A stretch of 64,000 bases of DNA from Holophagae bacterium (GTDB taxonomy: Bacteria; Acidobacteriota; Holophagae; Acanthopleuribacterales; Acanthopleuribacteraceae). The stretch is taken from NCBI GenBank assembly GCA_029263455.1, contig JAJCXM010000003.1:248001-312000 (forward strand). The letters run 5' to 3'. Positions 30,002-38,795 of the stretch are shown piece after piece. Under the pieces are notes generated by a model. It was given only the letters and a program-made list of their open reading frames with translations, was not told the DNA's origin and searched no databases. The position numbers and the translations under genes are program-made. Every line of letters begins with the position of its first letter. Position 1 is the first letter of the stretch.

Positions 30002-30091
30002 CTATTGATCTTCAGCAAACGCGCAAGCATAAGCTGCAATTGTGAAACTGATAATCATGATTAACGCACAAGCTGCAAGTTGAGTGAGCAT
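30002..30091 (-). CDS. 29-residue membrane peptide downstream of hmgA
   Basis: A short frame of 29 codons (MLTQLAACALIMIISFTIAA, then YACAFAEDQ). The SD is nearly ideal: AAAGGAGAT lies six bases before the ATG (minus strand). The peptide is one hydrophobic helix of about 20 residues with two Cys and an acidic C-terminal tail (EDQ), so a single-pass inner-membrane microprotein is likely. It begins 58 bp after the hmgA stop on the same strand and may be part of the lrp-hpd-hmgA transcript. I know of no such gene in this pathway. The function is unknown; toxin-like hydrophobic peptide or membrane regulator are both possible. Confidence 0.6.
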   Translation of the reverse strand: MLTQLAACALIMIISFTIAAYACAFAEDQ

Positions 30092-30148
30092 GTCGTATCT
30101 CCTTTGTTGGTCTCCCTACAAAGTAGATGACTTCCTGGACAGCCTCTG

Positions 30149-31303
30149 TCAGTCCAGCCAAGATCGGTGGTATTTTTTATCCATTACCCTTGCGACCTGT
30201 TGCGTTACTTGCAGAGGTTTAAAGGTATCCACCATGACGGCGAATTCGTAGACCTCTTTTTTACCGATACTGGCTTCAATTTTGCCCGGTTGCGGGCCAT
30301 GAGGAACATCGCCTGGATGCAGGGTAATAGAGCCAGGCTCAATCCCCTTCCGACTCATAAAATCACCATCGACGTAATAGAGCACCTCATCACTGTCGAC
30401 GTTCTGATGGAAATAGGGTGCCGGAATAGCGTCCTTATGCCAATCAAATAGTCTGGGAACAAAGTTACACACAACAAAGCCCGCCGACTGAAAGACCTGG
30501 TGGACCGGAGGCGGTAAATGGATTTTTCCAACCGTTGGCATGTATTCATGGATACTGAGCGCCCATGGGTATAGGTAACCGTCCCAACCCACGACATCAA
30601 ACGGGTGATGATCGAGTTCGTACTCAAAAAAGCGGTTCCGCCTTTTGATGACTAACTTGCACGGATCCTTCTGAATCACAGGCTCGCGATGTTCAGGTCG
30701 CCTTATGTCTCGTTCACAAAAAGGCGCGTGCTCAAGCAGTTGGCCAAACTCATTGCGAAATCGCTTAGGCGTTTCGATGGGATGAAAGGATTCGATAATG
30801 AAGAAGCGGTTGTCCTCGCTCAGTTGCTCAATGCGATACATGACACCACGAGGGACAACAAGATAGTCGCCTTGTCGAAACCTAATCAGCCCGTGTTCCG
30901 TGTGCAACTCCCCTTCCCCGCGATGGACAAACAGGATTTCGTCGGCCTGGGAGTTACGATAAAAACGGTCATCCAGCTCTGTGAATGACGCGGTCGATAA
31001 AGTCACATCATCATTGAAGAGGAAACAGCGTCGTCCCGACACAATGTCACCTGAATGCTCTACATGGTTGGTGAAAAAATGATAAGGCTGTACGGGCGCA
31101 TCACCCCACTCTTCCACAAAGGCTTGAGGAATTTCGCAAATCTCGCGCACACGAGTAGGCGGCAAGCAATGGTAAAGCGTTGAATAAATGCCCGAAAAGC
31201 CTAGCGTACTGTATAGCTGTTCCCAGTACATATCACCTTCTTCAGACTTAAAAACAACATGCTTTTTGCTGGGGATCTGCCCCAACTGATGATAAATCGG
31301 CAT
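30149..31303 (-). CDS. hmgA: Homogentisate 1,2-dioxygenase
   Basis: This 384-residue non-haem iron enzyme opens the ring of homogentisate to maleylacetoacetate in tyrosine and phenylalanine catabolism. The family pattern is clear: RGEGELHTEHG cupin strand, FDVVGWDGYLYPWALSI, and the iron ligands His299, Glu306 (YFHQNVDSDEVLYY) and His335 (PGDVPHGPQPG). It lacks the N-terminal extension of the ~440-residue animal and Pseudomonas enzymes, as in many other bacteria. It is the third gene after lrp and hpd, with an 18-bp gap after hpd. No maleylacetoacetate isomerase or fumarylacetoacetase gene is in the window. Confidence 0.95.
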   Translation of the reverse strand: MPIYHQLGQIPSKKHVVFKSEEGDMYWEQLYSTLGFSGIYSTLYHCLPPTRVREICEIPQAFVEEWGDAPVQPYHFFTNHVEHSGDIVSGRRCFLFNDDVTLSTASFTELDDRFYRNSQADEILFVHRGEGELHTEHGLIRFRQGDYLVVPRGVMYRIEQLSEDNRFFIIESFHPIETPKRFRNEFGQLLEHAPFCERDIRRPEHREPVIQKDPCKLVIKRRNRFFEYELDHHPFDVVGWDGYLYPWALSIHEYMPTVGKIHLPPPVHQVFQSAGFVVCNFVPRLFDWHKDAIPAPYFHQNVDSDEVLYYVDGDFMSRKGIEPGSITLHPGDVPHGPQPGKIEASIGKKEVYEFAVMVDTFKPLQVTQQVARVMDKKYHRSWLD

Positions 31304-31321
31304 GGTTAACTCCCTGTCGTT

Positions 31322-32416
31322 TTATAGGTTGCCGCGTTTCGCTTGCTCGCGTTCTATCGACTCAAACAACGATTGGAAATTGTTCTGGCCAAAGCCCTCA
31401 CAACCCTTCCGTTGGATGATTTCGTAAAACAGAGTTGGTCGGTCATTGACGGGCTGGGTAAACAGTTGCAGTAAATAGCCGCGTTCATCGCGATCGATGA
31501 GGATATCCAACTCCTCCAACTCGGCCAAGCTCTCGTCAATGCCATCGCCACGCGCCCCAATCACTTCATAGTAGCTGGCTGGCGTGGATATGAACTCGAC
31601 GCCGTTGGCGCGCATTGCTCGAATGCTTGAAACGATATCGTCAGTCTCAATGGCGATGTGTTGCACGCCAGCGCCGTAATTGACGTCCAAATACTCTTCG
31701 ATCTGGCTCTTCTTCAAACCATCCGCTGGTTCGTTGATCGGTAACCGCACCGAGGTATTTTTAGATCTAACAACCTTTGAAACCAGCGAACTGAATTTTG
31801 TTGAGATATCGCCTTTGTCGAAGTGGATGAAGGTTTCCAGGTCGGTTGCGTTCTCAAAAAAGGAAGCCCAAAAATCCATGCGGCCTTCTTCGACGTTGCC
31901 AACGATATGATCAACGGCTTTCAGACCCGTATCCTGTAATTTGGTCTGCGGGCCTTCATATGCTTGATATCCTGGTAGCAAACCTTGGTACTTAGAGCGG
32001 TCGACAAACGTCAGGATGGTGTCGCCATAAATCTTGACGGAACCACGAATCATGATGCCGTGCTCGTCCTTGTCGGTAAAGGGTTTCTTAAATCCTTCTG
32101 CACCTTTAGATACGGCGTGTTCAAATGCCGAGTAGACATCAACGACTTCAAAGGTGATTTCTCGAATACCATCACCATGTTGACTGATAAATTGGTGGAT
32201 CTCGTGGTCAGGCACAATCGCCGCAGTCACAGTAAAAGTCAAAGACTCGCGATTCAATAAATATGAAACACGGTCTCGAACCCCTGTTTCAGGTCCCATA
32301 TAGCCGACAATGTCAAACCCGTAAAGTCTGGCGTAATAATACGCAGAATGACGGGCATTACCCACGTAATGCTGAACATAATCAAACCCCTTAATATCTA
32401 ACGACGAAAAAGCCAC
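31322..32416 (-). CDS. hpd: 4-hydroxyphenylpyruvate dioxygenase
   Basis: This 364-residue enzyme converts 4-hydroxyphenylpyruvate to homogentisate, feeding the next gene. The two vicinal-oxygen-chelate halves are visible, with iron ligands His170 (AVDHIVGNV), His253 (GVQHIAIET) and Glu332 (LFYEIIQRKG). The conserved C-terminal helix GFGQNNFQSLFESIEREQ is present. The start is corrected here: GTG at 32416 has AAGGAGG five bases upstream and gives the normal N-terminus (FDYVQHYVGNA). A longer frame from TTG at 32473 would overlap the lrp stop and add 19 unlike residues. The intergenic distance to lrp is then 34 bp. Confidence 0.95.
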   Translation of the reverse strand: MAFSSLDIKGFDYVQHYVGNARHSAYYYARLYGFDIVGYMGPETGVRDRVSYLLNRESLTFTVTAAIVPDHEIHQFISQHGDGIREITFEVVDVYSAFEHAVSKGAEGFKKPFTDKDEHGIMIRGSVKIYGDTILTFVDRSKYQGLLPGYQAYEGPQTKLQDTGLKAVDHIVGNVEEGRMDFWASFFENATDLETFIHFDKGDISTKFSSLVSKVVRSKNTSVRLPINEPADGLKKSQIEEYLDVNYGAGVQHIAIETDDIVSSIRAMRANGVEFISTPASYYEVIGARGDGIDESLAELEELDILIDRDERGYLLQLFTQPVNDRPTLFYEIIQRKGCEGFGQNNFQSLFESIEREQAKRGNL

Positions 32417-32450
32417 CCTATCCTCCTTGAACTGTAAGACAAATATTCGT

Positions 32451-32933
32451 TTATGGTTCCTCTTCAGGAACAACAGGTATTGCGACCGATTCTTTTACGG
32501 TACTTAAAACAACCCATGTGTGTATTTTGTTGAGGCCTTCAATACGAGATAAACCTTCTACAACAAATTGTTTATATCGTTCTTGACTCTCGACTTGAAC
32601 TTTCAAAAGAAAATCAATTTCACCAGCAATGTGGTAACACTCCACCACTTCCGGCAAGTCTCTGAGGTTTTGCTCAAGCTGCTCGACTTTGTTGAGTCGC
32701 TTGACGTCAACGCTGATCGCCACATAAGCGCTAAAGTTTTGCCCCAAGGCGCCATGATCGACGATGGCCCGATAGCCCTTTATCAGCCCGCTACGTTCTA
32801 ACTTTCGCACCCGCTCTGACATTGGCGGAGCAGACAGACCCACCCTAGACGCGAGCTTCGCATTTGTGATCCGTCCATCTTCCTGCAGTATGTTGAGGAT
32901 TTGATAATCGAGTCCATCTAACTTAGGTCGCAA
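32451..32933 (-). CDS. Lrp/AsnC family transcriptional regulator
   Basis: A 160-residue protein with an N-terminal helix-turn-helix (LDYQILNILQEDGRITNAKLASRVGLSAPPMSERVRKLE, about 6-44) and a C-terminal RAM ligand-binding domain (about 65-145). As first gene before hpd and hmgA it most likely senses an aromatic amino acid or related keto acid and controls this operon. The start is TTG at 32933 with AAGGAG six bases upstream, and the promoter lies directly before it. Confidence 0.9.
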   Translation of the reverse strand: MRPKLDGLDYQILNILQEDGRITNAKLASRVGLSAPPMSERVRKLERSGLIKGYRAIVDHGALGQNFSAYVAISVDVKRLNKVEQLEQNLRDLPEVVECYHIAGEIDFLLKVQVESQERYKQFVVEGLSRIEGLNKIHTWVVLSTVKESVAIPVVPEEEP

Positions 32934-32956
32934 AGCGGGCTCCTTCCAGAACCTTC

Positions 32957-32985
32957 ATTAAACGCAAGAAAGCCGCAGATGTCAA
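32957..32985 (-). promoter_or_regulatory. Promoter of the lrp-hpd-hmgA operon
   Basis: On the minus strand, TTGACA (32980-32985), a 17-bp spacer and TTTAAT (32957-32962) form a near-consensus sigma-70 promoter. Transcription would begin about 32950, leaving a 5' leader of only ~17 bases before the TTG of lrp. Confidence 0.65.
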
Positions 32986-33051
32986 AAGAAAATTACGTAT
33001 CTAAAGCCATTACATTAGATATTAACGATATTTCTGCCATGTGCCTTACAT

Positions 33052-33077
33052 AAAAAGGTCGCTTAGGCGCGACTTTT
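33052..33077 (-). terminator. Terminator of the RND exporter gene
   Basis: On the minus strand GTCGC and GCGAC (33069-33073 and 33058-33062) pair around a six-base loop that contains the exporter's stop codon. The stem extends by a G-T and A-T pairs and is followed by five Ts. This fits a short intrinsic terminator. Confidence 0.5.
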
Positions 33078-35375
33078 GGCCATCAAAGGGATGAAAAAGA
33101 CCGTTGAAAAGAGGCAAGCCACTAAGCCAATATCAACGAGCAAACCCATTTGTTGTAACGCCGGATAAGGTGCCAATACCAGCGCACCAAATCCGATCAT
33201 GGTCGATAAGGTGGTCATCAATATGCCACGCGCGCTGCCTTGCCAATGTGACATGCGATCCCGGTTATCGAGCCACACGGCCATGTGAATGGCGTCATCA
33301 ATCCCAATACCCAATAACAAAGGAACAACGGCTAAATTAGCCAAACTGATAGCCCCGCCGGCTAGTTGCAGTAGGCCTAGTGTCAAACCGACAGCTAATA
33401 GCAAGGCAACGGCAACCATGGCCACATGTTTCAGTCGTCGTAGTCCTATCCACAAAACCAGGAACAGAACTGGTGCCAATACCTGCAAAGCATGCTTGGA
33501 ACTGGACTTTAGAAGTTCAGTCAAGGATTGTTGTAACGCCGGCACCGAAGTCAGCTCGCCATGATCTAGCTCAACCTCACGCATGTCGCCTGTCAAGGTG
33601 AACCGCTGGCCAAACACACAACGATTAGGTTGCCTGATTAACATCGACGATACCAGTTGCTGATAGCCAGGAATAGACCAAACATCTTCATTTCCAGACG
33701 TTTGAGAAGGCCACTCAAATGCTTCTCGGTTGAGGGCTTGGGGCCAATCTTGCCAGGGCACTTCAAGGACCATGGATTCGGCCTCAGGATTAGGTAAAAC
33801 CGCCAAGGGGTTGGGTGACAAGCGATACCCTGCGTCTACAAGCCTTGCATAATCAGAGGCAATATTCTTGTACAGTTCATTGTAATCTTCGGCTTCGATG
33901 TACCAATAAAGTGTTTCAGGTAGTGATGCGAAATCACGTGCGAAGTTTTGTTCGGCATTTTCCAAAGCCAGTGATTTGTGGCGCAGCTGACGTAAATCGG
34001 CTTCGTAGGGCAGCTTCAGTATGCGCGAAGCGATCAAAAGGCCAACAAGGAACACAGCGAGTGCAATGATTCGGGGTGCATTTCCGGCCCACTCCATCAA
34101 ACGTGTGATCAAACTAGTGCGATTTTTTATGTCTGGCTTGATTGAAAAGGTCAATTGACCGGCAGGCACGAGCACAAGGCTCATGATCTGAGCAACGGCA
34201 ACGCCGATCCCACAAAGTAAGCCCATTTCGCGCATAACGGGCACATCCACGAGCATCAAGCTAAAGAAAGCACCCACGGTCGTGGTCATGGCCGCCAAGA
34301 GCGGGCGCAACAGTCCCAACAATCGTTCGATGGCTTGATCGGAACGCCAATCAACCACGCTCATGACATGTACGGCCACATCAACGCCAAGCCCCATCAC
34401 TACACTTGCGAAGGATGCCGTTAGGATGTTCAGTGCCGAGCCACGCGCGATCATCACAGCTGCTGCCGTGACAACGCCCCATAAGACAGCCGGAAGCGGA
34501 ACAAAAAATGCAGCCCAATGACCATAGGCGAAGCGAAATAGGATGATCAAGAGTATGAGGCTGACAAAGAGCGTACGCGTGATGCCAGAGCGAATGCCTT
34601 GTGCATCGGAAACAGCATAAAGGTGACCGCTAAAATAATAGGCTTCGTTTTTATCGTCTAAGGACGCAATAGCGCGATCTAAGGAGTCAATAAAGCGTTT
34701 CGCAAAAGCGCCGTCGAAGGCCGGTTCTTCAGGCGTGATCAGCAAGACTCGTCGTTGCAGATCCGGCGTCCAATAGGCACTGTCGCGAACAACTAGTGGC
34801 CCTTCACCCACATCCATTTCAAAGTCAACAAATTGCAGGACCCCGGTCGGATCAAGCCGCAGCAGGGTTCGCTCCTCTTCAACATTGATCGAACCCAGAC
34901 GATCCCGAATGGTTTGAAAACGAGCACTAGAATCCTGTCGCAGGGCTTGCAAATAGGCGTCTCGGTTCGAACCTTGTAAGAACGATGCAGGATAGCGTGT
35001 GATCGCCTTAATCGCTGGCAACATCAACTGCAGATCTGGACCAGACACGACTTGCCGGACGCCTTCTACGCTGGTAAACAAGTCCACTAGGTCGTCAATA
35101 TCTAAGACTTCATCTTCGTCCTTGATGACGACAAAGGTCGGTTCTGCTTGACCAAAGTCGGAAATGAACCCGCGAAAAGCATCCACTTCAGGCCGGCCAT
35201 CAGGAAAGACAGCGGCTACATCGGCCTCTATACGTATGAAAGGCATGAGGCCGGCCAAACACGCCAGCGGCAACGCCATGTTCACCCAGAAAATGAATCT
35301 GGGTCGCTTGACAACCCATTCAAGCATGCGACGGTAGGCCGCGACAAACGTTTGCATCAGGCGAGCATAGAACAT
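33063..35375 (-). CDS. RND superfamily exporter, MMPL/HAE3 type
   Basis: A 770-residue transporter with the internal duplication of RND proteins. Each half has one membrane helix, a large periplasmic loop, then five or six helices. Transmembrane motifs GLGVDVAVHV and GIGIDDAIHMAV occur in equivalent places in the two halves and are typical of HAE3/MMPL members, which move lipids, hopanoids or other hydrophobic cargo. The first loop begins IEADVAAVFPDGRPEVDAF as in this subgroup. No membrane-fusion or outer-membrane partner gene is adjacent, which is usual for HAE3 members. It is divergent from the radical-SAM gene. Confidence 0.9.
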   Translation of the reverse strand: MFYARLMQTFVAAYRRMLEWVVKRPRFIFWVNMALPLACLAGLMPFIRIEADVAAVFPDGRPEVDAFRGFISDFGQAEPTFVVIKDEDEVLDIDDLVDLFTSVEGVRQVVSGPDLQLMLPAIKAITRYPASFLQGSNRDAYLQALRQDSSARFQTIRDRLGSINVEEERTLLRLDPTGVLQFVDFEMDVGEGPLVVRDSAYWTPDLQRRVLLITPEEPAFDGAFAKRFIDSLDRAIASLDDKNEAYYFSGHLYAVSDAQGIRSGITRTLFVSLILLIILFRFAYGHWAAFFVPLPAVLWGVVTAAAVMIARGSALNILTASFASVVMGLGVDVAVHVMSVVDWRSDQAIERLLGLLRPLLAAMTTTVGAFFSLMLVDVPVMREMGLLCGIGVAVAQIMSLVLVPAGQLTFSIKPDIKNRTSLITRLMEWAGNAPRIIALAVFLVGLLIASRILKLPYEADLRQLRHKSLALENAEQNFARDFASLPETLYWYIEAEDYNELYKNIASDYARLVDAGYRLSPNPLAVLPNPEAESMVLEVPWQDWPQALNREAFEWPSQTSGNEDVWSIPGYQQLVSSMLIRQPNRCVFGQRFTLTGDMREVELDHGELTSVPALQQSLTELLKSSSKHALQVLAPVLFLVLWIGLRRLKHVAMVAVALLLAVGLTLGLLQLAGGAISLANLAVVPLLLGIGIDDAIHMAVWLDNRDRMSHWQGSARGILMTTLSTMIGFGALVLAPYPALQQMGLLVDIGLVACLFSTVFFIPLMAKSRA

Positions 35376-35469
35376 GGCGTCCAGATATGGGAACCAGAAT
35401 CATCTGAAGCGGCAATCACATCATCATTCATGATAGAATGGCGGGTTCTGCGTCTATTTCGGAGTAGTT

Positions 35470-36867
35470 ATGAGACAAGAGATGGCAACCACGCACCGAC
35501 GTAAGGGTGGCGTGACCGTAAAATCAGTCGAGCCAGAGTCGCTAGCCAGCGAGTGCGGTCTTGCTCCTGGCGATGTGATTTATTCGATCAACGGCGTCAC
35601 CATTCCGGATAGTTTGTCATTCCAGTTCAACATAGCTTTTCCCAACTTAGACATGACGGTGAACAAAGCGGACGGCGAACAGTGGCAACTTGATATCGAG
35701 AATGACTTAAGCGAGCCATTTGGTGTTGACCTTGAGGACGATGCCATCATGCTGTGTCGCAACAAATGTATTTTCTGTTTTGTTGACCAGAATCCGAAAG
35801 GCTACCGACGATCGCTCTTGATTAAGGATGAGGATATTAGGCTCTCCTTCATGTACGGTAACTACACGACACTGTCGTCGACTGATGAAGCAGAAGAAGA
35901 GCGCATCATCCGCGAACGAATATCACCGCTCTACGTTTCCGTCCATGCCACTGATCCTGAAACCCGAGTTTTCATGCTGAAGAGCAAGAAGCAAGGTCAC
36001 ATCATGCCACGCCTCAAGCGCTTCGCTGCAGGCGGCATCGATATCCACGCGCAGATCGTGCTTTGCCCGGGTGTCAACGATGGAGAGATCCTCGATCAAA
36101 CCATTGCAGAACTGTCGACTTTACGACCTTATTTGAAGTCCATCGCTGTGGTTCCGTTAGGAATCACCAAACATCGTTTGGGACTTGTTCATTTGACCCC
36201 CATCACTGACGAATACTGTCGCGAAATCGTGAAATTGATGGCGCCAGTTCGCGAGCGATTTATCGAAGAAACCGGCTACCCGATTGTCTTTTTGGGGGAC
36301 GAGTTTTATTTGCGGGCAGGAGAACCGATCCCGGATGCAGAGAGCTATCGAGACTTCCCTCAATTCGAGAACGGGATCGGCATGATACGTCGATTCGTCG
36401 ACAGCTTTGACGAGGAACTGCCTCAGGCTAGGCTAGAAAAAGGCCTTTCCGGCACGATGGTTACAGGCACGCTTTTTGGACCCACGCTCAATAAGCTAAT
36501 CGAGCAAACCAATAGCCAACATCAAACTTCGTTGAAAGTTCGCGCCGTCGTTAATGATTCGTTTGGAGCAGAGCTGATCACCGTAGCTGGACTTGTCCAT
36601 GGTCGCGACACCATAGACCAACTTGAAGGTCAGGATTTAGGTGATTTCCTTCTCATCCCGCAAGTGATGTTACGTGATGGCGATGATCAAATCATGGTCG
36701 ATAATTTTGCGCCCCACCATCTGGCGCAAAAACTTGGTGTTCCGGTTGTCCTTTCAGGAAATACGGCCGATGAGTTGTTAAGCACATTGAGCCACTGGCA
36801 ATCACATGTAGTTGCGACACCCGACTCCGTCAAAGGAAGCGTTCGTGGTATCAAGGTAGAAGCATGA
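35470..36867 (+). CDS. DUF512 radical-SAM-like protein with N-terminal PDZ
   Basis: This 465-residue protein begins with a short PDZ-like domain (about 13-60, VKSVEPESLASECGLAPGDVIYSING). It continues with a radical-SAM-like core whose cluster motif is CRNKCIFC (Cys96, Cys100, Cys103; the classical CX3CX2C), followed by FVDQNPKGYR and LSFMYGNYTTLS. The C-terminal half is DUF512 (GDEFYLRAG, TGTLFGP). The family is widespread in Clostridia, cyanobacteria and some Gram-negatives, and no reaction is assigned. The start at 35470 has GGAG upstream. Its stop overlaps the ATG of a tiny lipoprotein gene (ATGA). Confidence 0.9.
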   Translation: MRQEMATTHRRKGGVTVKSVEPESLASECGLAPGDVIYSINGVTIPDSLSFQFNIAFPNLDMTVNKADGEQWQLDIENDLSEPFGVDLEDDAIMLCRNKCIFCFVDQNPKGYRRSLLIKDEDIRLSFMYGNYTTLSSTDEAEEERIIRERISPLYVSVHATDPETRVFMLKSKKQGHIMPRLKRFAAGGIDIHAQIVLCPGVNDGEILDQTIAELSTLRPYLKSIAVVPLGITKHRLGLVHLTPITDEYCREIVKLMAPVRERFIEETGYPIVFLGDEFYLRAGEPIPDAESYRDFPQFENGIGMIRRFVDSFDEELPQARLEKGLSGTMVTGTLFGPTLNKLIEQTNSQHQTSLKVRAVVNDSFGAELITVAGLVHGRDTIDQLEGQDLGDFLLIPQVMLRDGDDQIMVDNFAPHHLAQKLGVPVVLSGNTADELLSTLSHWQSHVVATPDSVKGSVRGIKVEA

Positions 36868-36980
36868 GGCGTTCATTCTTCGCATTGGCGCTACTCTCAA
36901 TCCTGTGTTTAGCGTTCACACAAGCCTGCGGCAAAAAGTCACCTCCAAAACCACAAGTTCAAACTAGCGTTTCGGTGTGA
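36864..36980 (+). CDS. 38-residue lipoprotein (LptM-like)
   Basis: A very short gene whose ATG overlaps the DUF512 stop (ATGA) and whose stop is 4 bp before the next gene. It reads MRRSFFALALLSILCLAFTQ followed by ACGKKSPPKPQ. This is a basic n-region, a hydrophobic core and a lipobox-like TQAC with CGKK. The tail is short and Pro/Lys-rich. Size and form resemble LptM (YifL), a ~60-residue lipoprotein that assists LptDE assembly, but the identity is not shown. The overlap on both sides means it is translated as part of a three-gene unit. Confidence 0.65.
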   Translation: MRRSFFALALLSILCLAFTQACGKKSPPKPQVQTSVSV

Positions 36981-36984
36981 AGAA

Positions 36985-37638
36985 ATGCTCGTTCGAGCAT
37001 GTTTAGCTACAAGCCTGGATGGCAAGATAAGTGATGGTTTATCAACCACGCCCAATTTCACGTCACGAGAAGATCGAGCGCGTTTATTTAACCTGAGGTC
37101 GGTGTCTGACGTGTTGCTGGTTGGTGCTCAGACGGTGCGCCATGAATCACTTGCGCCCCTCATCCGTAACCCAAAATTGGTGGAGCAAAGGCGTCAACGA
37201 AGGCAAAATGATCATCCCGATGTGGCCATTTTCACGCGAACAGGTGAGCTGCCTTGGCAAAACGCGTACTTTCAAGCGGCAAAACAAAAGATATCGATCT
37301 TTAGCCCTGGACCACTATCCGATTCAAACGCAAGGCAAGCGCAGGAATTGGATATCCAATTGTTTACCTACGGCGACACGATGAATGTCGCTTTCGATCA
37401 GTTGCGTGCGCTGAGGTACAAAAATGTCTTATGTGAAGGTGGTGGCAGTTTAATCCACAGCCTATTGGCTGAACGCCTCGTCGACGAACTTCACCTGACC
37501 ATAGCTCCCACCGTGATAGGACAGGGAGACTCAGTGTGTTTGGTTCGGGGCCCATTACTGGACCCCAGACCGGAGTTTCGATTAAAGTCCGTCAACCAGG
37601 TTGGTGACGAACTTCACCTCGTCTATTCTTTGTCCTGA
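36985..37638 (+). CDS. RibD C-terminal / dihydrofolate-reductase-like reductase
   Basis: A 217-residue NADPH-dependent reductase of the RibD_C (PF01872) fold. The typical parts are present: ACLATSLDGKIS at the start, SDVLLVGAQTVRHE, VLCEGGGSLIHSLLAERLVDELHLTIAPTVIG, and a final hydrophobic strand. In riboflavin synthesis this domain reduces the ribosyl moiety of 5-amino-6-ribosylaminouracil phosphate. It lacks a deaminase domain here, so it could be a stand-alone RibD2-type enzyme or an unrelated reductase. The 3' end overlaps the convergent GYF_2 gene by 16 bp. Confidence 0.85.
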   Translation: MLVRACLATSLDGKISDGLSTTPNFTSREDRARLFNLRSVSDVLLVGAQTVRHESLAPLIRNPKLVEQRRQRRQNDHPDVAIFTRTGELPWQNAYFQAAKQKISIFSPGPLSDSNARQAQELDIQLFTYGDTMNVAFDQLRALRYKNVLCEGGGSLIHSLLAERLVDELHLTIAPTVIGQGDSVCLVRGPLLDPRPEFRLKSVNQVGDELHLVYSLS

Positions 37639-38795
37639 TTTGCCAGGCGGTCGAGTTTGCCTGGAATGACAAGAATCGCACGTAACACGTCAAGAGACAG
37701 GTAGTAGAGCAGAAAGACAAGGTAAGTGGCAAAGGGTAGCAACGTGACACCAAAAACCATCATCAGCACAGTTTGTCCTTGACCATAGACCATGCCCGGA
37801 TATTCGGCGAAAACTAACCAGCCCAAGAACCCAATGGCGGCCAAAGCACCTACCGTACTAATGACACCAAAAATGAAGGGAACCAAACGAAGCAATAACT
37901 TCATACCAAACGAAAACACGCCAATCGCTTCCTGCCCTGCCGAAGCTTCATCAGAAACTTCCAGATTCAGGCAATGTGAGTTAAGTGCAGCGCCTGCCCC
38001 ATACAAGAAAATGGCAGTTGTTCCCAAACTAACCACAAAGCCTATGATTCCCTGCATATTGAATTGAGAGATCAAAGCGAAAAATGCAGCGGCAAAAGTC
38101 CCGACAGCCATAATCAGCGCAATCAAACCACAGCAATCGAGGAATGCCTTGGAAGATAGCTTGCTGGGTGATTTCTTGATCAAATCGGCGCCAGCATTCA
38201 GAAACTTGAAGGCGATGTAATGGGCAATGACAGCCGCGGGGATGATGACTAACGCCATGCCAGCCAACATACCGCTCTTCATTCGCCCGCCAGCAATCAA
38301 GCCAAACAAAACGAAAACCAAGGCAGCGATCGGGAACGCAAGGTGGCCTATCTTTTTCGCCATCGCGTCCACGCCATCAAGCCGTTCCTCACTAATAAGG
38401 CCACGAGCAAAACCAAGTAATTTATCCACCAATTTCAGGTGGATCAAGTATCCTTCGCTGTCGCCCGATTCCTTGTATTTCTTTAACTGTTCGGCTGCGC
38501 CGCCTAACAGCTCCTTACCGCCCTGTTTCATACGATCCATACTAGGCGCCGGAGCAGGTGCCGCAGCCGGCATAGGCGCTGCTGGCGGTGGCGCTGCTGG
38601 TGGAGCCTGTCGCGGTGCCGGTGGCGCCGCCGTCTGAAACTCAGGCATCGTTGTGGGATTAGCCCATTGAGCCATTCCAGCTCGCCAAACCATGAAACTA
38701 GAGCCAGGATTACCCTGAATCAATTCATTCACCTGTTCATCTGTATGTTGTCCCTGTAATTGAGCTCCGTCCTTGACGACCATCCATGCGGACAT
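37623..38795 (-). CDS. GYF_2-domain multi-pass membrane protein
   Basis: A 390-residue protein with an N-terminal GYF_2/DUF4339 domain (about 1-55, containing FMVWRAGMAQWANP), then an Ala/Pro-rich linker (about 60-90), a short amphipathic helix and about six hydrophobic segments to the C-terminus. GYF_2 domains bind proline-rich or signalling partners; the membrane part is unrecognised. The start was moved to ATG 38795 because GGAGGAG lies before it; ATG 38810 is the alternative. It is convergent with the RibD-type gene. Confidence 0.75.
   Translation of the reverse strand: MSAWMVVKDGAQLQGQHTDEQVNELIQGNPGSSFMVWRAGMAQWANPTTMPEFQTAAPPAPRQAPPAAPPPAAPMPAAAPAPAPSMDRMKQGGKELLGGAAEQLKKYKESGDSEGYLIHLKLVDKLLGFARGLISEERLDGVDAMAKKIGHLAFPIAALVFVLFGLIAGGRMKSGMLAGMALVIIPAAVIAHYIAFKFLNAGADLIKKSPSKLSSKAFLDCCGLIALIMAVGTFAAAFFALISQFNMQGIIGFVVSLGTTAIFLYGAGAALNSHCLNLEVSDEASAGQEAIGVFSFGMKLLLRLVPFIFGVISTVGALAAIGFLGWLVFAEYPGMVYGQGQTVLMMVFGVTLLPFATYLVFLLYYLSLDVLRAILVIPGKLDRLANQDKE

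Noticed and set aside
36985-37638. Possible riboflavin operon with an FMN riboswitch
   Set aside because: Only one RibD_C-type gene is present; no rib genes or RFN-like structure upstream, and the gene is coupled to the DUF512 unit.
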